Below, in pieces: positions 1-9,877 of a DNA stretch of 64,000 nt (position 1 is the stretch's first letter; each line of letters opens with the position of its first letter). The position numbers and the translations under genes were made by a program. A model generated the notes under the pieces. The model saw only the letters and a program-made list of their open reading frames with translations, had not been told where the DNA came from and did not search any database. The DNA comes from Linum tenue. Its lineage: Eukaryota; Streptophyta; Magnoliopsida; Malpighiales; Linaceae. The stretch spans positions 16,120,001-16,184,000 of the forward strand of contig CAMGYJ010000011.1 of NCBI GenBank assembly GCA_946122785.1, given 5' to 3'.

Positions 1-158
1 CTCATTAACAACGCTGCTAATAACGTCATTTAGCAGGGATTTCTTGTCTTCTTGAGCTGCACCATTGTGAGCAAACGGATTACCACCATTGGGGATTCCA
101 TTCCCTACAAGCTGATCGTTCTGCTGATCGTGGATTGGAGACCGAGGACCGTAGCCCC
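1..158 (-). CDS. Partial exon of an unidentified minus-strand gene, cut by the left edge
   Basis: Read on the minus strand, positions 158 to 1 are open in one frame for about 52 codons. The product would be hydrophilic and rich in Gly, Asn, Asp and Gln (starting GYGPRSPIHDQQNDQ and later KKSLLNDVISSVVNE). Just upstream on this strand is a pyrimidine-containing tract ending in AG (positions 160-159), which fits a splice acceptor. The frame runs off the window without a stop. I do not recognise the family. The last part could form an amphipathic helix, but that is inference. A copia-type LTR at 385 lies upstream, probably in the intron. A chance open frame of this length is possible, so confidence is moderate. 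Confidence 0.42.
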
Positions 159-384
159 CTGGTGTTCACAATAGGAAAACAAACTTCTCTCAGCAACATG
201 ACAAACCTAGCCCTAAAGTAAAACTATCCGCTGGGTATGCTCCAAATAACCTCAGATTTTGAGTCAATTATCTAACTTTACTACGGAAAAAAGAAAAATC
301 CGTACTCCGCCTGAGCGATGAACTCCCGGTGATAGAAAGCCAGCCGACAGGCAGGTTGGTGTGGCCGGTTGGAGGGGTGTTTTA

Positions 385-578
385 TGTTAATTTTCCATTA
401 TTTTTCAAAACTCCTCTTATTTAAGGATTTAGAATAGCCACTTTGAGATTATAAATAGAAAAACATTGAAATCCAATCACTAATCTTCTTCTCTCTCTGC
501 TCAAATTCTTCTCAATCCCCAAATTCTCAACCCTAATTTTTCCACAGATTACTTAGTTTCTATCAATGGTATCAGAGC
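385..578 (+). mobile_element. LTR of a copia-type (TRIM-like) retrotransposon with tRNA-Met primer-binding site
   Basis: The motif TGGTATCAGAGC at 567-578 is the standard plant primer-binding site complementary to the 3' end of initiator tRNA-Met. It directly follows a sequence ending TATCA (565), a typical LTR 3' end. A TATA box (TATAAATAG, about 450-458) lies upstream in the right orientation. The LTR most likely starts at the TGTTAATT at 385, giving about 180 bp, which is TRIM size; the start is uncertain because no second LTR or TSD was found. Part of the LTR (about 480-535) is repeated imperfectly at 637-722, just after the primer site. Confidence 0.6.
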
Positions 579-1689
579 CAGGATTAGTTCGTCACAACTC
601 ACAACTTAAGAGAGGCAGCTTAAGTGAAAACTCAATCCTAATCTTCTTCTCTCTCTGCACTTCGGACCCTCTTCCCAATTTCTTCACCAATTCTTCTCAA
701 TCCCCAAATTCTCAACCCTAATCTTATACTCGAACTACTTCGTTTCAATCATCCAGATACTGAACAGGAAGACTCTTTTTGACTAACGCATAAGACAGAT
801 CTAGACAAATAACACAACGAAATAGGAGCCACTCGTTCACCATTCGGAATTAAGATACCAAAATTCCGGTGACATCGAATTCAGCTCCGGCTTTGGAAAA
901 TTGAAGCCAGAGGCGAATGAATCCGTTGCTACGTTCCCCCCACCAGAGGAAAGCTTGATAATAAATGGCCTCAAAGGACAAAAGAAAGCTTACTCGTCGA
1001 CGGCTCTTCCTGCAAGTCCCAAGGAGCTATGAAGTGGTCCGACATAGAGGAAATCCGCTCAAAACTGCACCATGGGGGGGATAACCATAAGAGAGAGAAT
1101 AATCAGACCGCAATTGGAGAAGATCCTAAACTCAGAGCCAGCACAAGGAAGAAGTAAAGTATGTTTTCTGGAGAAGAGGTAGGACGGGTTGACTCACTGG
1201 GTTACGAACTGAATTAAGAGACGGCCAGTCGGGCAGATCGGGATCGAAGCTGATCTCTCAGCTTCTATCTACGAGCTGAAGGTTGAAGAAGACAGTAGTT
1301 GGACTGAGGAAATGGGGAAAGTTGAAATTCTCATTTGGCGATATGCATAGGGCAAAAAAAAAGAGTGAAAGTCGAGAGTGAGCAGTCCTCCGATCGTAAT
1401 GCTGGGTTTTTTGTCCGAAAATTCAACCGCATTATTTGATGTACTTATGGCGGGCTGCCAAGAATTTTACATGAGTGCCCTCGCGCTGGTGATTTATATA
1501 AATATTGTAAAAATAAAAATATATCTACACAACATATAAAAGTACATAGGGAAAAAACTGAAAACCCATTTAAAAATGCTGCACGCAGAGGAATTGTCGG
1601 AGGGGTAATTTCGGTAGCCTTTTTCGGATGGGAAATCAAGTCCCCTTGTCCATAGTGGGCTACTGGGCCGGGCCATTAGTGTTTTCTAG
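579..1689 (+). other. Decayed body of the copia-type element and intergenic DNA
   Basis: After the primer site come an LTR-like repeat (637-722) and a purine-rich stretch with short ATG-initiated frames (for example near 964 and 1029), but no frame reaches 60 codons and no gag, integrase or RT motif is visible. The wording after the primer site (GTTCGTCACAACTC) also occurs in the element at 54257-55841, which points to the same family. No 3' LTR was found before 1690. Confidence 0.4.
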
Positions 1690-2345
1690 AAATTGAATTA
1701 CACGCACCACACCGCAATCTTCTCCGAACGAAGTTCTCACCAGTCACCACCAACATGCTCCCCTCCCACCGACGAGTCGCAACTTCTTCTTCCGGTGGGC
1801 GTGCATGAGGATGGAACGGAGGCTTTCCCTTCAAAATCCGGGTCCAGCGCCGTGATTGCGCCGGCTATCTTGAAGTAGGTTTTTATAGCCAAAATCAACC
1901 CTCCGCTTTGAATCGCCGACACATTTTCTTCCCATCGAAGAAGAGTTACATGGACCCTGTCCTCCGAAGCAAATAAGTTCGAATCCACACATGGCTGAGT
2001 TCAATTAGTCCAATTGGGTGTTTTTTTTATTTGCAGAAATGGCAATTCGGTTTTGAAGACGCTGGCAGAGGAAGCTGCACTGGAGTTCGCGGGCAAGAAT
2101 GGGATCGATTTGGTGGCGATCCATCCGGCAACGTGTTTGGGGCTATTGTTGCAGCTTGGACTGAATGCAAGCACCGCTGTGTTGAAACAAATGCTGGAAG
2201 GAGCTAAAGACATACAGGAGTATCACTGGTTGGGAGCTGTTCTGTTAAAGATGCGACCAAGGCACAAGTTTTGTTTGTATGAGACTCCTGCTGCTTCTGG
2301 TAGATACATCTGCACCAATTGGTATATTGCTCGATATTCTTAATT
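1690..2345 (+). pseudogene. Cinnamoyl-CoA-reductase-like / CRL-type SDR pseudogene fragment
   Basis: The clearest part (about 2040-2320) reads KTLAEEAALEFAGKNGID, then HPATCLGLLLQ, LNASTAVLKQML, QEYHWLGAV and YETPAASGRYICTN. These match conserved blocks of plant extended short-chain reductases of the cinnamoyl-CoA reductase / dihydroflavonol reductase group, closest to the CRL subgroup. Such enzymes are cytosolic NADP(H)-dependent reductases with a YxxxK catalytic motif. Here the segment that should hold YPVSK reads with an extra base, so the catalytic Tyr is lost. A second pair of compensating indels lies near 2245-2275. A short upstream exon remnant (about 1920-1969, ending in an ANK-like residue run) sits before an intron ending TTTGCAG at about 2036. 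The Rossmann nucleotide-binding N-terminus and the C-terminal exons are missing. This is a broken fragment, not a working gene. Confidence 0.82.
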
Positions 2346-3012
2346 GTCATTAAGTGATCCAATACAATTCTTGCTATGGGGATTATTTGTTTTTGTCCTT
2401 GGGATACGGATGACAAGTTGGGATGGTGGCAATGGTGTTTGATCCTCCTGCGGCAGGACAAAATGTTGGTAAGCAAGTGAGGACTGGACTCAAATGGGGT
2501 ACAGGACAGCCTGGAGGGAAGAAAGCCGCAGTCTTCCATTATTCGATCCTATGTGAGATAGTTGGATTTTCCAAAATCAGTTGGGTTTCCTACCTTGCCC
2601 CTTCTTCCTGTTGTGATGTAATTGCGCCAGTCATAGGATGGCCTGCCATGTGGTATTTCATCGTATATTGTTTTTAACTTGGATGAAGCTTGAGTTGCTA
2701 AATAATTTAGATCATATGCTAAATGGTGTCTCGGTTCAGGATAAAGGTCATAGTATTTGTTATTGAGTTTGTTTGCGCCAGCTGTATTTTGCATTTCAAG
2801 GCCAAATTGTTTTCTTGTTGCTTATTTCTTTGTTACTGTTGTGCTTAGTGTTGGAAGTTAAATGCTATACCATGTGAGTGGAAACTTGGTTGTCACTCTT
2901 GTGATCAAGGGACTATTTTTTTGTGATCAAGGGATTCACGGGGTCCAAACTTCTCAGTTTTTAGTCTCCCCATATTTCCCGATCATTGTATTCCAGTTTT
3001 GATGTGTTCCCG

Positions 3013-3063
<51 letters not shown>

Positions 3064-3750
3064 CCATCGTTTGCTAACTATATTGGAGAAGAGAGATTTC
3101 AGTTAAACAAGTAAAATTTCTCAAAACTGCATTTTTTGGGTTCTCCTCTGCTCTATCAATTCTCATTTGTGGTTGTACTTAACTTAGTTTCTTTTATGAA
3201 ACCAGTAATAATGCTCCAGAATGAATAGCTGCAGTAGATCTTATGTTTAGGTATACAAGGAGTTGTCTTCATGAGATTGTGGTACAACCATCTGTCTGTA
3301 CAAGATTGATACATTTGAATGTGAAGTTAGGTAGTTTTCAAGTTCTTTATCGTAATTTTGTTCCCATTAATGTCTTATGATAGTTGCAGAAACCATCAGT
3401 AGTATTCTTTTGCCTCCAAGGGTTACAGTAGGCTTTATTGTGACAAATATAATAAGAATGACTAAGACATTAAAGAGAACCACCAATTTCTATTGATCCA
3501 TTGTAGTCTTTTGATCATTGCTTATTTGAAAGTGGAGAAGGTAGCTTGATTAATTTGAATGCTCCTATCTAAAGTGAGATATATAAGCTCGCATTTGGTT
3601 TGCGATCATATTGCAATGTCAATTATCATCAATTTGTGATATTTTCCTATGCCTGTCAAGTTTATTTTAATCATGCAAGCATTCTTGATGTTTCATCGGG
3701 GAGTAAGCAATTTGTATTGGATAATTTCTCTTTACTCAGAGTTGGGACAA
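2346..3750. other. Non-coding stretch between gene fragments
   Basis: An open stretch at 2423-2677 (VAMVFDPPAAGQNVGKQVRT and following) has reasonable protein-like composition but I cannot assign it to a family. The rest is AT-rich and intron-like, with a long CT microsatellite at 3016-3060. No element ends or TSDs were found here. Confidence 0.45.
3016..3060. repeat. (CT)n microsatellite
   Basis: About 22 uninterrupted CT dinucleotides, seen directly. Such tracts are common in plant 5' leaders and introns; none of the neighbouring fragments shows a promoter that it would belong to. Confidence 0.95.
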
Positions 3751-4378
3751 TCTCTATCGATTTCGGGAAGGCTGCGAAGTTACTTGGTGCTTGCGAATCG
3801 AATGGTCTTGGGAAAGTACTAACCGAGCTTGGTGCTTAATCGGAGGCATTATCAATCCGGCTACAAAAGGAGGCAAGTCTTTGAGTTGACGTTGAGTTCA
3901 TCTTTGTTATGCTGTTGTGGCCTTAGAGTAATGAGTTTATTGATCCTTGTCTTCACGCACATGCAGGCCCATCAACTCCTAATGAATTTTGAAAGAACCT
4001 ATGAAAGATTACGTCCGTGTTGTGCAGTCAATTAAGGTTGGCGCTCTTGCGGTTGCACTCCCCTTTAGGTGGGTTTATGCCTGCTGTCAATTGAATCATT
4101 ATACTTTATGGAAACTGATCATCCTGCTGCTTTCCAAACTTGGACAGGAAACTATTGCTGAAAGAGCTAATGCCTTTAGGCAATAATGTGAACTGGTCGA
4201 AACAATGAAGTTGAAGGAGATAAATCTGTATGCCCCTCTCTTTTTAGCTAGATTAGTCACATTAGCTAGTGCATGACTTGATAGTCACATGTTCTAACTT
4301 CTAATACTGTTATTCTCTACTTTACGCATAGGCAAGCTTATGCTGACACGATCCGATGGAGTGGGGGAAGCTGAAATC
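3751..4378 (+). pseudogene. Sorting nexin 2-type (SNX2/Vps5 BAR domain) pseudogene fragment
   Basis: Four exon-like blocks resemble the C-terminal BAR region of plant sorting nexin 2, a peripheral endosomal membrane protein linked to retromer. Block 1 reads FGKAAKLLGACESNGLGK then VLTELGA. A TAA at 3837-3839 stands where Lys is expected, and the frame then continues SEALSIRLQKEA. Block 2 (about 3966-4035) reads AHQLLMNFE and, after one inserted base, DYVRVVQSIK. Block 3 (about 4149-4229) reads ETIAERANAFRQ, then TAA (4184-4186), then CELVETMKLKEINL. Block 4 (about 4332-4378) reads KLMLTRSDGVGEAEI. Introns between the blocks keep GT/AG ends. The PX domain, the first half of BAR and the C-terminus are absent. 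Two stops and a frameshift make it a pseudogene. Confidence 0.85.
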
Positions 4379-4581
4379 ATGCAAGCATTCTCAAACATTG
4401 CTTGGATTATAACTTGGGTGAATGGTTATTCTTATCTATTTCGGAACCTATCTTGAATTTTCCAATGTAAACGGCTACAAAAGGGGAGTTGTGTGATTGC
4501 AATTTGCAAGCACGTGATGCGTTATGATTGAATTTGGAATTATCAACATCTGCGCCTTTGCTATTTAATTATATCTTTCAG

Positions 4582-4659
4582 GTTTATGAGAATGTGGCAA
4601 GAGAGATTACAAATCACAGATTGCTTTGGTATCCTAACATTATTTACTTCAAGGAGGTT
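4582..4659 (+). pseudogene. Isolated SnRK2 protein-kinase exon (subdomain III-IV region)
   Basis: After a pyrimidine tract ending CAG, positions 4582-4659 read VYENVAREITNHRLLWYPNI then IYFKEV, followed by a GT donor-like base pair. This matches the conserved SnRK2 kinase segment KIDENVxREIINHRSLRHPNI and FKEV, which carries the alphaC-helix Glu (the E of AREI). SnRK2 kinases act in ABA and osmotic stress signalling. Only this one exon is present. The expected next exon (LTPTHLAIVMEYAAGGELFE) is absent downstream, and no ATP-binding glycine loop is seen upstream. It lies about 200 bp after the sorting nexin fragment, on the same strand. Confidence 0.78.
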
Positions 4660-4878
4660 GGTTGTCGTCGCTTTACAAACTCTGGTTTTTGTTTGTCTGG
4701 TGCAAAACTGTACTGCCTGAGTGATTTTATGGCGATTTTTCTTTTTGAGGTTATCAATAAAAGTTGGAAGCTGGTTGAGTTCAAACCATTTGTCTATAGC
4801 GATGGAGTATGTTGTTGGCGAAAAGTTGTGCATTGTATTGTCATAAAGAAAAAAGCAATCGTGAACATAGGGAATTTG

Positions 4879-6657
4879 GGAAAAAAATTCAAAACTACCA
4901 CTGTTTAAAAAAAATACAAAAACCACTCATTCCCAACCATTTCCAAAAATACCACCATTTATTAAAAACCGCGCCTCTACTAGGCGGTTAATATATAAAT
5001 CGCGCCACCAGGCAGCGGTTTACATCATAACCGCCTTGTCAACAGGCGATTTTTAATTTCAGGTAAAACCGCTCCTCGAAGGCGTGGTTTATATATTAAC
5101 CCTACCACAAAACGCTTCGTGAGAAAGCGTTTAAATGTCGGCTTGATAACCGCCCCACCAGGCGGAGGTTTACCATGTGCAGACATAAACCGCGCCCCCC
5201 AATGGCGGTTTGTGCAAACTAAACCGCTGCCCCAAGGCGCGGTTTGTGCCTGGTCACCCGACATCAAACATGTCGGCATGTAGGGGGTGGGGCTGCATGG
5301 CAGACCTAAAACCGCTCCCCCCCCCCCCCCCCCGCGGTTTGTACTGCAAAATTCGCCTATAAAAGGTTGTTTCAGAGAACTTAAATTCTTCACACTCCTC
5401 CTCCTCCTTCTTCAAATTTCAGTTGTGCACCTTTAAATTATTTAGTTTTTACGATTAACGTTAATTCGTAAGTTTGTTTTGTATTACTTTTCATTGTCCT
5501 TTGTGATTTTATGTTAGTAACTTAATTACAGTTTTATTGCAGATGGCACTCCAAAGGTTTATGCTTGGGTTGCGGTGGAATGGTTACACGGAAGAGACCG
5601 AAAAGGGTGTAAGTTACGTCGGTGGCAATTTTTATAAAATGAAGGTCCGTACGAGACCGATGCTTGAAGAGCTCCATCAAATGTGCACTCAGATTACCTG
5701 CATGGATGGCACTAAAAGAGTTGATTAAATGGTGTATCGATATCCAAACAGACATGACGGGTCGCTGTGGAATGAGGAATTCATCCTTACCACTCAAGAG
5801 GACGTTGATGCCATGGTCCAATTTTGACCACCAATAAAATTAAGCAAGCGGAGATGTTGGTTTACACCGAGGACATCGAAGACGGTGTAGGTCATTCTGG
5901 AGATGGCCAAACATCTGGTATCCACGGTGGAAGTGTATTATACGAAGATCATCCCCACCAAGAGTACCAAGACTCGAGCTGGAGGCAGGAGTATCATGAT
6001 GGAACTGGAGGTCATCATCAATCATTCCCTTCATATGAAGAAGAAGCTCAACAGGCGGATCATAACCAACAAGCAGGCTACCAGTACCCACCCGAGTACA
6101 ACTTCTACCAAAGCGGTGTTAGTTACCACAACTACCATTACGGAGCTGGTGAAGGTGCCTTTCATGATGATAATCAGAAGGAAGAAGAGGTCAATCCAAG
6201 TCCAGTTAGTGACCCTGAGGTTGAAGAAGAGGAAGGCGATGTTAGTGAAGACAGCTTCGATTCTCTGGAAGAAGAGGGGCGGTTTTGTCTTTTTACCCCA
6301 CCTAAAACCACGCCTCCAGCTCGCGGTTTACGTTCCCCAACAGTCAAACCGCGCTTCGGGGGAGCGGTTTGACTGAGCGACGCGGATCGCTGAGCTGGCC
6401 CGCGGTTTGGCCGTCAGATTGCTCCCGCATCGCGCGGTCGCATGAACCGCCACGTGGCAACGCGGTTTGAAAGCCAGGAAGGTCAAACCGCCTATGGAAC
6501 GCGCGGTTTAACTGTTAACCGCGCCTTCGAGGTGCGTTTTGGTTTATAATCGCGCCTTCGAGGTGCGTTTTGTGTGGAAGGGTGGTATTTTTGGAAATTG
6601 TTGAGTATGAATGGTATTTTTGCAATTTTTTTATAGTGGCAGTTTTGAATTTTTTCC
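4879..6657 (+). mobile_element. Non-autonomous Mutator-like element, 1779 bp, 9-bp TSD
   Basis: The ends are inverted repeats: the left begins GGAAAAAAATTCAAAACT and the right, reverse-complemented, begins GGAAAAAATTCAAAACTG; similarity continues for roughly 100 bp. The element is flanked on both sides by the identical 9-mer GGGAATTTG (4870-4878 and 6658-6666), the TSD length expected of MULEs. Subterminal zones (about 4965-5340 and 6280-6560) are full of GCGGTTT/AAACCGC motifs in both orientations, plus a 17-base C run at 5317-5333. The interior holds the start of a MuDR-type transposase gene. The element at 17227-18547 has the same ends and belongs to the same family. Confidence 0.92.
5543..6290 (+). 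pseudogene. MuDR-type transposase N-terminus, truncated and broken
   Basis: The frame starting with the ATG at 5543 reads MALQRFMLGLRWNGYTEETE, then KGVSYVGGNFYKMKVRTRPM and LEELHQMCTQ. It meets TAA at 5726-5728, continues in the same frame (MVYRYPNRHDGSLWNEEF) and meets TGA at 5825-5827. A +1 shift then opens an acidic, His- and Gln-rich frame (NKIKQAEMLVYTEDIEDG to the EE-rich tail near 6280). This layout matches the N-terminal region of plant MULE transposases before the MULE/DDE domain; no DDE or SWIM zinc-finger motif follows. A likely 5'-leader intron ends at the TTGCAG just before the ATG. It cannot make an active transposase. Confidence 0.72.
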
Positions 6658-6666
6658 GGGAATTTG

Positions 6667-7215
6667 CTCTTAATTTCACGTTTGTGCTTTGGGTGCTGAA
6701 TTTGGTTGTCCTTACTTAGAATTAATATGTGTTTTCTAGATTGTAAAAGTAATTTTGGGAAATTCATGATCGATGGGTTTTTTATTTGTGGACGAAAGTT
6801 GCACTAAACTTTAGTTGTAGCCACCTAAGCAGGGTGTCCCAATTTGCTTCTCATCACGTTTTTTTTTTTTTTTTTGCCTCAAGGCTCGGATCCTGGGTAT
6901 GGTGGATGTTCTCATCACTATTTTAGTACTAGGCCAACCCGTTGGGGTCATTATGTCACTTTTCTACTCTACTTGGTTAAAGCGAAATTATACTTAATTA
7001 GTATAATTGTTAATCTCGACCACAAATGTGAAGTAAACATAAAGAGATATTTCATGACTCAAGAAAACCTCACAAGTTCAACATTTACATTCACTAAAAT
7101 CATATATTTTATGAATAAAAAATCACACTTAAAAAATTCAAGACAAACTTTAATTGAGATAATTTGTCAAAAAATAAATTCAAATGTTCCGACCAACGGC
7201 TCGGGTTCAAACTAG
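6667..7215. other. Intergenic DNA after the MULE
   Basis: AT-rich sequence with a T17 run near 6860. The frame at 6844-7215 is low in complexity and has no recognisable domain. Nothing else is supported. Confidence 0.45.
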
Positions 7216-7726
7216 TTATTATATATAGTGGTAAAAAAATATAAGGATATTGTGATGGAGAGGCGAATATGTGCGGCCACGCTCATATTGAGTGAAAAGT
7301 AGGATAGTTTATCTCAACACGCGAAGCACTGCGCAGTTGAGCGAAAAAATAGATAAATTTAGTTCAGCTTTTGAGGTATCTCGTGAGCTGATGAAAAAGT
7401 AAATAAATTAGGTCAGCTCGCAAGGAACCGCGCGAGCTGAGCGAAATACAATGATCCACCTCTCACCTTCTCCCCTCTTCTCCCTTTCGAAGACGAAAGG
7501 CGATGACAGCAACGAGGCATGGTGTCGCACATACCGAGAAATTATTTCGCTCAACTCGCAAGGTGCCGCGCGAGTTGAGCTAATTTTATTTACTTTTCGC
7601 TCAGCTCGTGCGGCACCTCGCAAACTAAGCTAAATTTATTTACTTTTCGTTCAGCTCTCGCTTGGCCGCACATTTTCGCTTCCTCGTCACAATATCTTTG
7701 CAAATACTCTTTTTTACAATTATATA
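7216..7726. mobile_element. Fold-back (long inverted repeat) element, about 510 bp
   Basis: The two halves are imperfect inverted repeats: near 7238-7285 the left arm contains GATATTGTGATGG and ATGTGCGGCCA, and the reverse complement of 7655-7705 contains GATATTGTGACGAGG and ATGTGCGGCCA. Internal blocks such as GCGCGAGCTGAGCGAAA recur in both orientations around a central segment at about 7450-7530. No clean TSD could be read, so the ends are approximate and the superfamily is not assigned. The short ORFs here are by-products of the repeats. Confidence 0.6.
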
Positions 7727-8575
7727 TGTGGCAATATTTTTTTATTTTTACAATATTTATGTAAAACACCCCCTTGCGCTGACCCTAACCACGTGGCACT
7801 TCGGTGATGTGCTGGGCATGTCAACCCGTACAATCGGGTTCAATTGATATCGGTTACAAAACCAACTAGAATGCTTCTGGTATGGCCGATCAATTTTTCG
7901 ATCTTTAAACAAAATGATATTTCTTAAGTGAATTAAATTAATAGAAATAATATATTTTGATTTTGTTTCTTGAATTTGAAAGTTAAATGTTGATATTATT
8001 TGTTGGATTCAAATATGAAAGTTCATATGTTTATGTTATTTGTTCGATTCAAGTAAAAACTTTTAAATATTTTGTGCTAAATATTGTATTTAAATATTAG
8101 AATTTTTTATTTATATTTAGAATGTTATATTTCATTTAGATATGGATGTAAATTTTAGAGAGATTATCTTCAAATATGTTATATATATGGCTAAATTCAT
8201 TTAGTGTTGATGATTTCTCACTTCCATACATGTTTTACTAAAACGGGCATGAACTAGCATAAATCTGTTGGACCACTTGTCAAACTCACATAAAGGTGTA
8301 AGCTGGTTTGACAACCTTGCTAAAAGGTGACATTTAATCATCCTCCATTTTGAGTGATAGTTTGTGTCACATCAAGCAAACAATGTTCGTATTGTTTGTG
8401 CATAAAATAAAATAAAAATGATATATTGCGAACAATATAAGCATTGTAATAGTCTCAACCCCTAAATTTTAGAAGAGAAACCCCAATCCTATCCAACTCA
8501 ATGGCTAACGTCCACAGGTGCATCGGTACCCATTGGTTCACATGGTGCGATATATAGAAATTTCACTCATGGTTT
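7727..8575. other. AT-rich intergenic DNA
   Basis: No coding frame, splice pattern or repeat boundary was recognised between the fold-back element and the TSD of the large MULE. Confidence 0.45.
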
Positions 8576-8665
8576 GTTGGAGTCAGGGTTAATTGCATGG
8601 TTGGTCACTGAGATTACCAAAAACGTTCAAGTTTGGTCACTTGAAATATTTAAATCCATTGGTGG

Positions 8666-9597
8666 TGATATGAACCTAATTCGAGAATCCACCCAAACTT
8701 GGACCAAAAATCAGAATTGCACAACGTCGAACTCTTTTTTTTTTGGGTTTTCTCCTTTCTTTGAATAGCACGAAAATAAAGATACTTGCGGAATCGATCA
8801 AAAAAATCCGAACTCGTGAGAAGGGCCAGAAGGTATATGAAACCTTCCAAACAATCTCGAACCCGTGGAAGAGACCAACCGATATCGTCAATGCTCGCCA
8901 CAACTAGACGCGTTCTCTAGTTGATAAGAGACCACTCAAACCTCCCGAATTCTCAAATGAGCGAATAAGCAAAACGCTCACTTGAACTTGTAAACACTTG
9001 TATTTGATTGCTGAAACTTGAATGTTGGGTACAAAATTCATAGCTCTTACATCCTCTATTTATAGAGGTCACAAAAACATAAAACTAACCTAAAAGGAAT
9101 AGGAAAACAAATCACAAACTAACTAGGAAACATAATACTACTTAAATAAGGACTATAACTCGTTTTTATGACCAAAGGAAGCTCCTTAGCAGCTAAGTAA
9201 TCTCCAAACACGTTTTTAATGCTTAAGGAAGCTCCTTAGTGGTTAAGCAATCTCTTTCCTTGTCCTTTTCACATTTGGATGACTTGGGCAGCAAGGATGG
9301 ACGTTTTGGGCTCCAAGAAATGTTGTAGGCCGAACCCTCAATGCATTCTCCATTTTATCCATCAAGAATGCTCCCAGTTGATCCTTAAATCGTTGAATTC
9401 GAACCTTCATTTTGGGACCACGAGAATTGAATATCGCGCTAGTCGATATCGCATCATTCCCTCTCTCTTGACGAAGATTCGACCTCGAATCTTTATAGAA
9501 TCGTGATCCTTGATGAGCGTCACTCTTCTTGGTCTTCCAACGAAATTGCCTTGGTGAGGATAATATTATTGAAATTGCCTTGGTGAGGATCGCATTA
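8666..9597 (-). mobile_element. Solo LTR, probably gypsy type, 932 bp, 5-bp TSD
   Basis: This block interrupts the left terminal repeat of the large MULE: the right terminal repeat runs straight through the equivalent point. It is flanked by GGTGG on both sides (8661-8665 and 9598-9602). On the minus strand it ends with TTCATATCA and contains a TATA box inside the palindrome CCTCTATTTATAGAGG (9053-9068), followed by a leader-like sequence, as in an LTR promoter. The 5' terminal bases on that strand are TAATG rather than the usual TG, so either the end has mutated or the boundary is off by a base or two. A 19-bp unit (AATTGCCTTGGTGAGGAT) is tandemly repeated near 9545-9590. Confidence 0.65.
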
Positions 9598-9877
9598 GGT
9601 GGTACTTCAGTTTATTGAAACCGTTCACGTTTGGTCATGACTCTCCGTCCAACTCCGTTAACTATTCTGACGTGGCGGTCAACTCTAAAAGTTGATCGTT
9701 AAATGTGTGACGTGGCAATATAAAATAATTAAATAAATAAAATTTAATTTTTTAAATTTCCACCTCATTTCTAACTATTAAAAAGATAAAAATAAAGTTA
9801 TAAATTATTAAAATTAATAACAAACTGCGAATCGTGGGGACGGCGGTCGTCGTCGTGGGGAGTGCGGCCGATGGTGG

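Noticed and set aside
5025..5393. 122-codon minus-strand ORF with a Gly run
   Set aside because: Produced by the C17 run and GCGGTTT motif array in the MULE end; no domain.
7165..7222. Second Helitron end (CTAGT near 7212 preceded by CCGA...TCGG)
   Set aside because: The possible stem has only 4 bp with a long loop and lacks the GC-rich hairpin; CTAGT alone is common.
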